NCBI GenBank assembly: GCA_947095535.1
Contig: OX352773.1
Coordinates: forward strand, 266,096,515 to 266,160,514
Source: Poecilobothrus nobilitatus
Taxonomy: Eukaryota > Arthropoda > Insecta > Diptera > Dolichopodidae
Length of the DNA: 64,000 bases
Reading direction: 5' to 3'
Shown: positions 12,601-23,852 of the stretch, one piece after another
Numbering within the stretch: position 1 is the stretch's first letter
Layout of the letters: each line of letters begins with the position of its first letter
Program-made: the position numbers and the translations under genes
Notes under the pieces: generated by a model
Seen by the model: the letters and a program-made list of their open reading frames with translations, nothing else
What the model was told of the DNA's origin: nothing
Database searches by the model: none

Positions 12601-13366
12601 AATTTTTAATAAGTTATGTAGTTAATAATTCATATTACAAATACAAATTATCGCATTCTAATGTAAACAGTGATTATTATATAAAATTATTGTTAATTAT
12701 GTACAATATTCGTACAATATACTTTGTCCGCAACTGTAATTATTATTAATTTATTGAACAAGAGTTATGTAAAATATATATAAATATTTCATACTTACAA
12801 CAATTGAAATTTCAAAAAAAAATGTCATCATTCCAACAGGGAACATAAAAACATATTGGTTGTGCAATAGTTGAGAACATATTTTACCTTGTGTAAATAT
12901 TTCTTATATTGTTAAACTTAAATACACTTCTTTGATCTGATATGTTGCACTTCAATTTTCATAAACTTAACATAAAATGCAAGTTGACTATATTACAAAA
13001 AAAAAAAAAATATCTAAACAACAAAACTTATAGAAACATATAATATCTTTAGAAATACTCAAGTCTTATATTATATTAGGCACTAAGATACATAATTTAC
13101 TAGGAGCCGCTAGATAATTTAGCTGGTTATCGCTTTTGGTATCATTTTTTAGAGTAATTCTGTTGGATTTAAAAAAAAAAAAATTCAATAGCACAATTAT
13201 AATTAAATACAATAAAAACTTTAAAATTAAATTACTACTCCATATCGTTATCCCGTCTATCTCATTACAATTCTTATAATAAATTGAGCAAAATCAGAAG
13301 CTTTTATATTATTTCAAGATTTTTAGAAGGTCTACTATATTTTTTCATAAGACGACTTGTATTTTT
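9689..13366. other. Long AT-rich intergenic stretch, no gene seen
   Basis: A 3.7-kb block of AT-rich DNA with many homopolymer runs. Short open frames (for example near 11315 and 12424) have low-complexity Phe/Ile/Lys/Asn composition and no family resemblance. No repeat or RNA gene recognised. Confidence 0.55.
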
Positions 13367-14983
13367 TATACCCGTACGATAGGATCGGGTATAATAAAAT
13401 TACTCCTCCGTTTGTAACACCTCGAAATAAGCGAGCTAGATATACCTTCAAAGGTATGGATCGGATCAGAAAAAAATTCTAAGACTTTTGAGCCATGTCC
13501 GTCCGTCCGTCCGTCCGTCCGTCCGTCCGTCCGTCCGTCCGTCAGCACGCTAACTCAAAAACTAAGAAAGCTAGAATCTTGAAATTTACACAAAATATTC
13601 TGGGAGTAATTTGTAGGTTCCCTATTTTTTTTGGTTGAGTTTGGACCAAGCCTTAGGGTAGCTCTCGAACACCTAACTTTTAGATCCAGACATTTTTTTT
13701 GCAATAGAGCTATGAAATTTTAACTACTGATAGATCTCACAAAAATATTAATTTTATTTTTAATAACTTTTTTTTGTAGCCCCACCCGTTACGGAGCTAC
13801 AGCTCCCCAAAGGTTCAAAAAAGCTCTATATTTAAATTGTTATAGCACAAGTTGTATAAGGTATATCTTCATTTTGAAAACGCCAAACGATTACTACTTT
13901 CATTAGCTTTAAAAGTATATATACAATAAATATATTTTTGTGGCATACGGTGTCTTAATTTACCGTTATGTGAAACTAAAATTTTGCAAAATCCTTCAAC
14001 CCTTCTATCTTCTAAACGGTTTAAGTTGGAAACTTGAAATTTTGACAGATGTTAAATCTTTAAAAATAAGTATGAGTCATTTCAGAAACTTTTTTTGTAT
14101 CACCCCCCGTTTAGGAGCTGTAAGGAGTCAAAAACTGAAAATTTCCTTTTTTTAAACACCTGTAACTTGAACACCTGTTAAAATTTTTTTAAAGTAATAC
14201 ATAAAAATTAAAGCTTCAATATTATATTCTTATTTCTGTTAACAACTTTTTTTAATAATGTAGGGTTACTTTATAATTGACGAAAGTGTTACTTGATTTT
14301 TTCAAATTTTCTAACAAATTTCTTCAACAAATTTTTTGCATTTGTTTTACTCGATAATTTGAAATTGTTGAGGATATAATGCGTAATATATGCGAGGATA
14401 AAAGCATGTAAATAAATAAACAACATAACGGTTGCTTGAAGAATTTTTATTTTTATTTATATGATATTGATATATATACATACTTATATAATATCATGTT
14501 TATTTAGATATCGTATATGTCACTAGTGAATGAATGATAAGAGTATAGATGTATATTATATAGCGCCGTATTTACATACATATATGTATTTTATTGTACT
14601 TATAAGAAATTATTCTGTCAATGGAATATTTAAATATAATATAATATAATATTTAAAATTATATTTACTATTTTGTACTAAGTAAATTTAATATACATTT
14701 ACCGCTTAGTACTAAATGGTACTATAGAATATTTGAAAAAGTTTTGGATTGATAATCGTTATGTGAAAGGTTAGAATCTGCTTTTGAAGAATGTACATAT
14801 AAACATACAGTTTGAATATATGTATAACCCATAGTTCTAGAAATTATAAAATTCACCCAAATTATTTTAAAATACTAAAATATTAAAAAAATAATATTGT
14901 AAGCAGAGTGACAGGCTGTGAACATACTAACGGTTCGTACGGGTATCTAAGAGTTGACAAAGTCAACTGTATTCTTCCTCGTT
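13367..14983 (-). mobile_element. Family A element, complete copy 3
   Basis: Reverse-oriented copy running from the 3' hairpin (tatacccgtacgataggatc) to the 5' end (attcttcctcgtt). It carries the longest (GTCC)n tract of the five A copies, about 11.5 units at 13498-13543. The interior aligns with the other A copies throughout. Confidence 0.85.
13498..13543 (-). repeat. (GTCC)n microsatellite, longest allele among the A copies
   Basis: About 11.5 uninterrupted tetranucleotide units, against 7.5, 6.75, 4.75 and 3.75 in the other A copies. Confidence 0.9.
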
Positions 14984-15199
14984 TAAGTATAGCTTTCATC
15001 TTTAGAGCATGTTCAGATAACGGAATAAAATGCATGCTTCTGGGTGCAAAGCATATTTTAATTACACTTCGTATTTTCTTCAGAAAAATTACAAAATATT
15101 TTACATTCAATTTACATCAACCCGTTCATGCTGCAAGTAAGGGACATATTTTTTATTTTGGCATATTTTGTCTGATGAATTTTATGTTGATTTTTCGTT

Positions 15200-15534
15200 A
15201 ATGAAATGGAACAGAAAATTTTTGTACCACCCCTCATTTAAAAGATATTAAAGCTAAAAAATTTAAATTTACACCTGTAGAAATTTTTTTAAAATAAAAT
15301 GCAAAAAATTAAACCTTCAACATTATAATTTTACATGTGTTAATGATTTTTTGTTTAATTATATAGGATTTCATTAAAATTGAAGAAAGTGAGATTTAAT
15401 TTGTCACATTTTTTCTTATAAAGTTCTAAAAAAGTTTAGAAATTTTCTGGCAAGTCACAGTATTTTAAAATATTTTTATTATCGTTTAGAAAAAGTGCGC
15501 TTTTAAAGACTATTGATTTTCATTCAACCTTGTT
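15200..15534 (-). mobile_element. Family D relic (5' half)
   Basis: Reads on the minus strand as the start of a D element. The terminal (ccttgtt) lies at 15528-15534, then the gtgcgctttt landmark and the ttacatgtgttaatg-type block. It is diverged and lacks the 3' half. Family A copy 3 lies about 215 bp away. Confidence 0.55.
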
Positions 15535-17245
15535 TTTAATTCCCTTTTGTTCTCTTATTCATATTTCATGTATAGTTTTTTTCTCCTTCTTGTTAAAAAT
15601 GTGTCGTATGCTTCCCTTGTTGTTGTTATTGTGGTTTTTATGAATGACTATTAAAGATTTTACTAAATTATAATTATAGATAAGTTATAACCGTAACTTT
15701 CTTTTGTTTTGCATTAATATCTTAATTTATCACAAATTTGATTATTCTGTTATATTAATCAGAAAATCATCATGTTTACCGAACCGAACAGAGAAAGAAA
15801 TATGATTATGTAAATCTATAGGTCTATGAATATAGAGATTTATTTTAAAATTTTTTTTTATATTTTTATTTTAATGAGTTGCGGTTTATAAATTTCAAAA
15901 AATAAATTTTCAATAAGGACATTTTGCAACTTTGTGAAAGGTGGAAATTAAAGGTTGCAATAATAGAATATTAAAACTTCAATGAAATGTAATGATAAAT
16001 AATTTGAAGGAAAAATAAATTTGTTTTAAATTATAAACATAAAAAAGGTGAGATGTCAGAAGCCGATGATGGGAAAATTTTCGAATATCCGTTGATTTTT
16101 CCTATATCCCAAACTTTGACGAAAAATTCAAAATAAAAATATACCTACTATAACTACGATTCAAAAAGTAATTTTCAAATGAAGATAGCTTTAGAAAATT
16201 CTCTATGATTGTAAAGTTTCAATATAGATTACTAAAGTAAGATTAGAATATAAATGTACCATTTTATAAATTTTTTCTTCAATTCTTAGATTATTCGTAA
16301 AATTTTAATTCTTGAATAAATTTTATATTCTTGACCATTTTATCGATTCTTACTGAATAATTTAAAAAGACACGTTTTATTATATTTATATTAAAATCAT
16401 ATAGTTTAATTCTGATTAAGTATTTATTAAAGATTATAGATTTGAGCAAAATAATATAAATAAAAAAAAAAAAGAATTTTTAAAATCTGCAGAGAATATG
16501 TTCTGAAAAAATTGATGTGACATATTAAAATAAAATAAATGGATTCAACTTAAAACCATGTTGCCAATGAATATATAAACTGTTAAAAAAATTTACACAA
16601 CAGGACATCATTAAAAAAATACATTGATGCTTACTTACTTATAAAATTGAACAATGACCACCACCACAAATCATCTTGTGGCTTTTTAAAAAAATATGAA
16701 ATTGTAACCGGACGGTATAGAATAAATCAAATCTAAAATGAACAAAGTTTTTTATGAAACCACATATTATTGAGCAATAATTACAGAAATTCATATTTTC
16801 TATTTAACGTAACGTATTTAATAACGAATTAAAGTTAAGACGTGGTGGTTTTAAAATTAGTTACAAAATCAGAACTCAATAATTTGATTCAATAAAGTGA
16901 TTTGTTACTGAAACAAAGACTTAAAAAAATAATTAAGAGGGATTTGATTAGAAGGTTAGATTTGTGAAGGTTATTGAATTAGAAAATAAAATTATTAATT
17001 ACATAATTTAAAACTGAAAGGACTCTATAATTTGCAAACGATACCCTACAAAATTAAGGCTCTTTTAACAGAATATGTGCATGCATATATATACCAGATT
17101 TTGATTTGAGAGGAATTTTAAAGTTGCTAACAAAATTAGAGTTCAGCCCGTTTTATGTATAGCCCACAATATTTTAAATGCATATATATATTAAACATGT
17201 AAAAAAATGGCACTTTTTTTTCTGGGACTTATTGGAAATTTCTTT
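15535..17245. other. AT-rich intergenic DNA, no gene seen
   Basis: No coding potential, RNA gene or repeat recognised across 1.7 kb. Confidence 0.55.
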
Positions 17246-17442
17246 CTTTTTTTTTTTTTAATGCATATCTCTGCCACATAAATCTGGACAGGAAATTACA
17301 CAGCCTTTCATTTACAGGCCTGGCTGTAAATGTCGTAAGGTGGAATAACTCTTACGACGTGTGAGGGATTCCAACCCACACTCCCTCGGTGTTTACAGCG
17401 TATTTTATACTCTCTTACCCACTAGACAACCGAGGCCCCTTC
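17246..17442 (-). mobile_element. tRNA-derived SINE (family T1), longest copy
   Basis: On the minus strand the element opens with ggcctcggttgtctagtggg (A-box region). It then carries gggttggaatccc (B-box region), then ggctgtgtaatttcctgtcc, then gcatta and an A-tail. It is the only copy with both promoter boxes recognisable and it contains a segment missing from the other two. An 8-bp candidate target duplication, atttcttt, lies on both sides (17238-17245 and 17443-17450). Confidence 0.8.
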
Positions 17443-17719
17443 ATTTCTTTTTTTTGGGTACAGACATTTTAGAGAATTTCATTTGTAGTTTTATAATATA
17501 AATTAAAGTTTGCGGTCCAGATTTATGATTTTCCTTAAAATATTTGGTTCCAAACACAAAAATAAAGAGTTAAACCAATATATAAATAGATTTTTGCCTC
17601 ACAATATGCTTAAATCACGCGCTGAAATATATCGCATTATGATAAAAACTATTAGCATAGCCCTAACGTCAATCTTCCCCTTTATCTAAAATAAACAAAA
17701 TACTATTTTGAACACCTTA

Positions 17720-18130
17720 AACTTTAGTAAATTAATTTTTTACCGACCGCATACATTAATGTACAAGGTAAGTATTGTTTTCATACTAAAAATTTGTACA
17801 CGAGATTTTGGCAAATAAGCACTACTCCGGTGTGGAGAAGGCTGTAAAACAATTTTTAGCATGATGTCTGTCTGTGCGTGTGTGTGTGTATATGTCTGTG
17901 GGAACCTGTACTGCTTAAACGACTGACCGAAATTTTTTAAGGTTTTGACGTAAATATCTCGGATTGATAAGCTTTTGGAGCAAATTGGACAACCGCAAGT
18001 CGTAGTGTACTTTTTAAGTTATTTACGAATATTTCGTTTACAGAGAAATTTTATGAGAAAAATTATTAAGAAAAAGTTGTTGCACACTTAAAGAGGACCA
18101 ACTTTGCCATAGAATATTTTTTGATCCGAC
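17720..18130 (+). repeat. Possible GTCT-type interspersed element (family F)
   Basis: Contains atgtctgtctgtgcgtgtgt at about 17862, then cctgtactgcttaaacgact and a sequence rich in short stretches resembling internal parts of mini-me-like elements. A short related piece (tgtgtgtatatgtgtgtctg, then cgtgtacagctta) is at about 6548-6605. Ends are not defined. Confidence 0.35.
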
Positions 18131-19480
18131 TAACTTTAACTTTTATTTAATTTTTTTTCTAAGTCCTAATTTCATACATAACACTCCATATGAATTATTT
18201 ATATGAACAATTTTTTTTTGTTTTTTTTTTATATTTCTAAAAATTTATATGTATTATTATGTATATCCAAGCCCTAAGCAAACAGGCCAAGAACTGAAAA
18301 CACATGAATGTCGTTGTAAGAGAATTGCAATCGATTCTCACATATCGCGCGTATGAATAATTTCATAATTGATGTGAGCCTCGATTATAGCCATATAAGC
18401 GTGTACAAAATTTTAAAGTATGAAAGTAGTCTCGACGTATACTATTACGATATTGAGGTAATTTATCTTAAGAAGCTTTTAAAATAAAAAATTTAAAGGA
18501 AGACAATTTTTTAAATGCATATTTATGAATGAAAATATTATATTTTAAAATATTTTTCTTTAATGAATTATGTAAAAAAGATGCGACTTTAATTTTCTCT
18601 TTGGACCAAATTAAATAAAGTAAATGGTTAATGGACCAAATTAAATAAAGTAAGCTGGCCCCTAATTAAGCTTTTACTCTCTGCACTTCTGCATATTATT
18701 CTTTTGTTGATGAAGTAACATTTAAACGGTAAAATTTTTGTTAGCAGATTCAATATTAATCTTATGTTTGTTTTGTATTTGTTTACAATTTTTATTATTT
18801 TATTCTTCTAATATATTTGGATGAAAAAAAAATCATGTACATTACATAATAAAGTAAATGGATGTATGAATGAATGCACATACATTTTTACGATTTCATT
18901 GCTCATTATTGTTATTGAATAAAACAAAATGATGTTAAATTATTAGAAGTTATTTTGCTTTGATATAAATTATTATGTAAAAAATCTATAAATTTTGGCA
19001 TTGTACTTTTCGTGTAGTGGCGGTCGGTCCTGCAGTGGAGACAGCTGATTTTTTTTAAGTGCAATTTAAAGAATCTTTTTTTTTGTTAATTTCTTTAAAC
19101 AATACAATAACAATTATTGGATCAGCTGAATAATAAACCCATATATCCAATAAAATATCCAAATAAAATTTTGATTCCGAATTTATAATCTACTTTGAAT
19201 TATTAAACTGTATTGGCCTCATGAAATTATTTCACAAAAAATTATTTCTCAAAATGAACAAAATAACAAACTTTTATCACATTTATTTATTTTTACAAAC
19301 AACAAGAAAATCTTTTGATATCTATCTATCTATAATTTATAATACACAAGATGTTGGCGAGACCTTGCCAACATGTAAAAAAAAATATTTTATATCTATA
19401 ATAAAACACTCACGCTGAATGTAAACTAAACTGGAAATGATGATATATTTATTTAACAATTTAAAATTTTATTATCAGAG
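18131..19480. other. AT-rich intergenic DNA with a short tandem duplication
   Basis: No gene seen. A 21-bp sequence beginning ggaccaaattaaataaagt occurs twice, at 18603-18623 and 18633-18653. Otherwise there is AT-rich sequence and homopolymer runs. Confidence 0.5.
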
Positions 19481-20420
19481 ACACGAATCTGTAACTCAAA
19501 GTATTATCAAGAGACACAAACCGTTCATTAAAAATATAAATAAATTTAGTAAATATTATTACCAGAGACCAAATTTCCCACTAGAAGTATTATCAGAGAC
19601 ACAAACCGTTCATTAAAAGTGAGCACAGTCAAAAAAGAAAAGTACATACTTAAAAAACACATTTTCAATAAAAATAAATTCAGCAAATTTTTAATTTTTT
19701 AATTTGACCGCCACCACCATTATGAACTGGTCGCAGCGGTAAGTTAAAAATAAATTATTAATCTTCTGTTGGCGTTTTCAATCTTTGTTTTGGAAAAAAA
19801 AAAAAAAAATAGGTACTCTTAATAAAATTTAAACACTTGAAGGTGAAAAGAGCAAAGTTTATAGTAAGCCTCATATTTGTAAGGAAAAATAATAGGCCGA
19901 TTTTATTCTTGATTTTGTTTTCATTAGTATAAAAGCTGGTAAAAGCTTCGTAACAGACTTTAAAGTAGTTTTGTTTATTTAGGTTGAAATTTAGATTTTT
20001 AAGCTAAAATACCGAAAATTTAGCTTAAAAATCTAAATTTCAACCTAAATAAACAAAACTACTTGGTATAACTGGTATAACATAAAATATTCGAAATTTT
20101 TTTATTAATATAAAATTCGGCAGACTTAAATAATCATATTTCATAACAGAAGTCTGGAACTTACCAAATATTATAAAAATGGATATTTTTCTTAAAAAAA
20201 AAAAAACTAACATAGAAAATATCATTTTAGAAGCCTTCTCTCACAATAGATTCATAATTTTGTACTAATTTATTATTAGACCATTAAATTAAAATCTTTC
20301 GAAAACGACCGTCACAAAAAAAAAAGCCCCCGTAAATTTATGAAATTTCATTATCAGAGACATGAATCTTTTATTAAATATACCAAAGACCTCTTCTAAA
20401 GTACATTTAAATAAAATAAA
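19470..20420. repeat. Region with dispersed 'attatcagagacac' motifs
   Basis: The short motif attatcagagacac and close variants occurs about five times (near 19470, 19501, 19555, 19590 and 20352), several followed by aaaccgttcattaaaa. The spacing is irregular. It may be the interior of an unknown repeat. No coding frame is present. Confidence 0.35.
19963..20064. repeat. Perfect 46-bp inverted repeat (palindrome) with 10-bp loop
   Basis: The arms 19963-20008 and 20019-20064 are exact reverse complements around a 10-base loop at 20009-20018. The left arm begins aagtagttttgtttatttag and ends in ttttaagctaaa. No terminal repeats or target duplication were found around it. The identity implies a recent origin or active maintenance. 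Confidence 0.9.
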
Positions 20421-21037
20421 TTCAGCAAATTTTTTTCAAGCAAAAAAAAAATTAACGCAAAAGACTTGAAAGTAGTTTTTGATAATTAAAGTAATTTCGC
20501 GGCGAAAACAACTATTTTTCATCGACATAAAAATTTTTTTTAAAACTAAAGAAAAATAGAGAGTAAAATTTTAACAAATATTAAAATTATTTCGATTATT
20601 GGGATTGTTTTAAATGTAACAAAAAAAAAAAAAAAATGTCGTAGCGGTTGGTGTTGGTTGGTTTTTCGCCGGTTTTTATTGTGCACTTTATACATGTGTT
20701 TCAAATAATTTTTGAGATATCGGCACGAACTTTTACCCTGAATGTGTTTTTAGCTTGAACCATTTTTTCTCAATAATTAAAAAACCGTCAAAAATTACCG
20801 CCACGAAAAAACGGCGAGAAAAAATTAATAAACTGCTACCTAACATTTTTAATTTTATGTGTTTAGATTTGTTTTATGTTTTTTTTCTATTACATCAAGT
20901 AAGTAAGTGATTCCAACGTTTTTTTAATGGTGCTGATGTAGAAATGAAATTTTTAGGTAGTTTATTAACGGAAATGTTTTTGAATCTATAGAAATTGTGC
21001 AATTGCACAAGGGATTTTCTAGCAATTTTTATATTTT
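20065..21037. other. AT-rich DNA, no gene seen
   Basis: Contains scattered GC-richer motifs (accgccac, gtagcggttggtg, cggcgag) between AT-rich runs, including an imperfect inverted pair near 20660 and 20820. No gene recognised. Confidence 0.4.
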
Positions 21038-22232
21038 TATACCCTACACATTAAGTATAGGGTATATTAACTTTGGTATGGTGTTTGTAACCACCAAAAG
21101 GGAGCGAGTTAGCTATAGACATGTATATATATTCTGAATCAGGATCACCTCCTGAGTCAATTTAGCGATGTCCGTCCGTCCGTACGCACGATAACTCAAA
21201 AAATAATGATGCTATCTTGATGAAATTTATACTGTAGGTTAACAATGACTAAGGTAAAGCCGGGATTGTAAATGGGCGAAATCGGACCATGCGTTCGGGT
21301 GGGTACCTTCCATACAACTCCCAAAACCGAATACGCATATCTTCGCAATTAATAAAGATAAAAACTTAAAATTTTGTACGAGGCTGTGTTTTCCTGAATC
21401 CCTGATATCCCTAAAATTTGAGATGAATTGAAGTGGTTGTTCGGGTAGCTCCCATACAACTTTCAAAACCGAACAAGCATATCTTCGAAATTAATAAAGA
21501 TAAAAACTTCAAATTTAGTACTAGGGTGTTGTTTCCTGAATCCCTTATTTGTCCAAAATTTGAGATGAACTGGAGCAGCTGTTCGGGTACCTCCCATACA
21601 ACTCCCAAAACCGAACAAACATATCTTCGAAATTAATAAAGATAGGAACTTCGAATTTGATACAAGAGTGCTGTTTCCTAAATCCCTGATTTGCCTAAAA
21701 TTTGAGATGAATTGGAGTGATCGTTCGGGTACCTCCCATACAGCTCCCAAAACCGAACAAGCATATCTTCGAAATTAATAAAGATAGAAACTGCAAATTT
21801 GATACCAGGGTGTTGTTTCCTGAATCCCTGATTTGCCTAAAATTTCAGATGAATTGGAATGGTTGTTCGGGTATCTCCAACACAACTCCCAAGACCGAAC
21901 AAGCATATCTTCGAAATTAATAAATATAAAAACTTGAAATTTGATATAAGAGTATTCTACCCTGTTCTGATGATGTCTTTAAAATTTGAGATGAATTGGG
22001 GTGGTGGTCCGGGTGCCTTCACACACTTCCCAAGACCTTACAAGCATATCTTCGAATTTAATAAAGATAGAAACCTGAAATTTTGTACAAAGGTTGTAAA
22101 AGCATTTATTTTTTTTACCTTATATTAAATACCTAACTAAAATAACTTAAGGATTTTTAATTTAATTTGAATTTTTTAGGTGTAGGGTATAAATAAGTCG
22201 GTTGCATCGACTTACTGTTACATTTACTTGTT
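21038..22232 (-). mobile_element. Family C element, complete copy 1 (HINE-like with 142-bp tandem array)
   Basis: On the minus strand it starts AACAAGTAAATGTAACAG, with a palindrome aagtcg...cgactt just inside. The 5' and 3' subterminal motifs, taccctacacc and ggtgtagggta (slightly varied), are inverted copies. The 3' end is a hairpin, tataccct...agggtata. A short GTCC tract is at about 21170-21183. The interior is an array of about six units with a near-constant period of 142 bp. Open frames here are frame-shifted readings of the same unit. Confidence 0.85.
21219..22100. repeat. 142-bp tandem array inside family C
   Basis: The landmark aataaagata (or one-base variant) occurs at 21351, 21493, 21635, 21777, 21919 and 22060, giving periods of 142, 142, 142, 142 and 141. 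Each unit includes cgaacaagcatatcttcgaa. As 142 is not a multiple of three, no continuous frame can run through it. Confidence 0.9.
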
Positions 22233-22993
22233 TTTGCTTTATTAAGATCATTTTTTATCTAATGATCTATGAATGAAAAAGTTGGAAATCTTAAAATCAG
22301 CTTATCCATATTTCAACATTAGTCAGAACAACACACAAATATCAAAATGATTGTAACTATTAACAAATTCTTAAATTATGAAATCAAAAGAACCCATCAC
22401 ATTTGTAACTCTCTAATTATAAGCTTTAATGTATTGGATCCAATAATGAATTGAGAATAATAGTTGTAAATGAATATAGTAGAATAATAGAATATAGTTG
22501 TAAAATTCATTATCGTATTTACGAGACCAGTAGCATAACAGTTGTATAAAATAAAAATTTTAAGATCCACAATTTGAAATATCATCAATTTATACAAATT
22601 TACTGAAACAATCAATTAAAAGAAAACGCGATTCAGACACCTTTTTTTAATGCACGCGATCTATGAGTGTTAAAAAAAAAATTGTAAAAACAAATCCTAG
22701 GGTTTCCTTCCACAATAATAAATGATGAGTTGAAAAAAGGTATTAAAAAACAAGTTTTCAGATTTACTTACATCAAAAAGCTGAAAAATTTAGGATGCAA
22801 ATTTTTTAAAGTAATTATTGTATACAAAGAAAACTTTTTAGAAGTCCTTAGTAAAAACAGAAATGATGCCACTCAGAGACAAAAAGTATAAGAGGATAAC
22901 TATTTTGGAACAACTATAATGTATAATTTAAGTGTTTATTGATTTTAAAAAATGATATTATATATTATATTACCGTTCATACACATATAAACA
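22233..22993. other. AT-rich DNA, no gene seen
   Basis: No gene, repeat or RNA feature recognised. Confidence 0.5.
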
Positions 22994-23365
22994 TAATACA
23001 AGGGTATAAAAAATTTATGGGTATAATATTTATAGTTCAAGGGTACAATAAAATTATCATTACGTTTGTGATACCTTAACGGAGCCGCTTTAAATATGAC
23101 TAAATATGAAATATATTCTTGGTCAGAAACGAATTCTGAATCGATTTTTATTGGACATATTAATGTATGTCCGTTTGTTCGACCGTATGATAACTCAAAA
23201 AATATAGAAGCTAGTGTCTATTGAAGCTAAACATCTGAATTCTTATAAAAAATGATCAAGTTTTATGGCAATATTTTTTGTTAAATTTGATTGATTTTGG
23301 CCAACAGGTCCGAGTAAAGTTGTCATACAACTCTAAAATTTACATAAATATATTTTGGTTAATAA
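22994..23365 (-). mobile_element. Family B 3' fragment, cut off at the LINE 3' end
   Basis: Minus-strand family B 3' sequence (acgtttgtgatacc, gaattctgaatcgat, a weak GTCC-like tract, then gatcaagttttatggcaa). It stops at about 23365, where the poly(A) end of the LINE begins. The rest of the B element is not on the far side of the LINE. Confidence 0.6.
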
Positions 23366-23852
23366 TTTTTTTTTTTTCTTTATTATTAATAATATAATAT
23401 ACACAGTATACAATGTTTCATTTGAACAAAATTTTTGAATATATACAAATATTTGTTTTATATTTTACAAAATATTAGTTTTTAAATTAAATTATAATTT
23501 AGTTGTATTAGTCTAATTCTTATTTAAATGAGCTAACGACCTTAGCGTAAGCTGTATGCTCTCATATTGTTTTAATTTCATTTTAATTTTAACGTTTATT
23601 GCAATCTTAATTTTAAATCTCAAATATTATATTTAAATTTCAACTTTTATTTTAATATGCTTATAAAATTCTCTGATATACATGTAATTTTTTTAAATAA
23701 ATTTACCAATGTTAATGCAAAACTATAAATGAAACTACTTTAATGCCATTGACTCTAGTTATGAGAGCTCAAAATATGCTCAATTATTTTTTTTTTAAAA
23801 ATATGCAATTTATCAATGAGTTTTAATTCAAGTGGTAGTTCATTATACTTCT

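Noticed and set aside
11315..12609. Small AT-rich open frames
   Set aside because: Low-complexity composition, no start context, no splice-linked partners and no family motif.
13498..13543. CRISPR-like direct repeats
   Set aside because: It is a simple tetranucleotide microsatellite without spacers, inside a dispersed eukaryotic element.
13366..14155. Open frames in family A (for example RTDGRTDGRTDG and MAYGVLIYRYAKLKF types)
   Set aside because: These come from the GTCC tract and conserved element sequence, and equivalents recur in other A copies without coding-like substitution patterns.
14883..15201. Overlapping opposite-strand frames of 75 and 97 codons at the end of family A copy 3
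   Set aside because: Both include family A terminal sequence and have no family resemblance.
21239..22128. Several overlapping open frames of 65-95 codons on both strands
   Set aside because: They are the same 142-bp family C repeat read in shifting frames. The period is not a multiple of three and the peptides recur with each unit.
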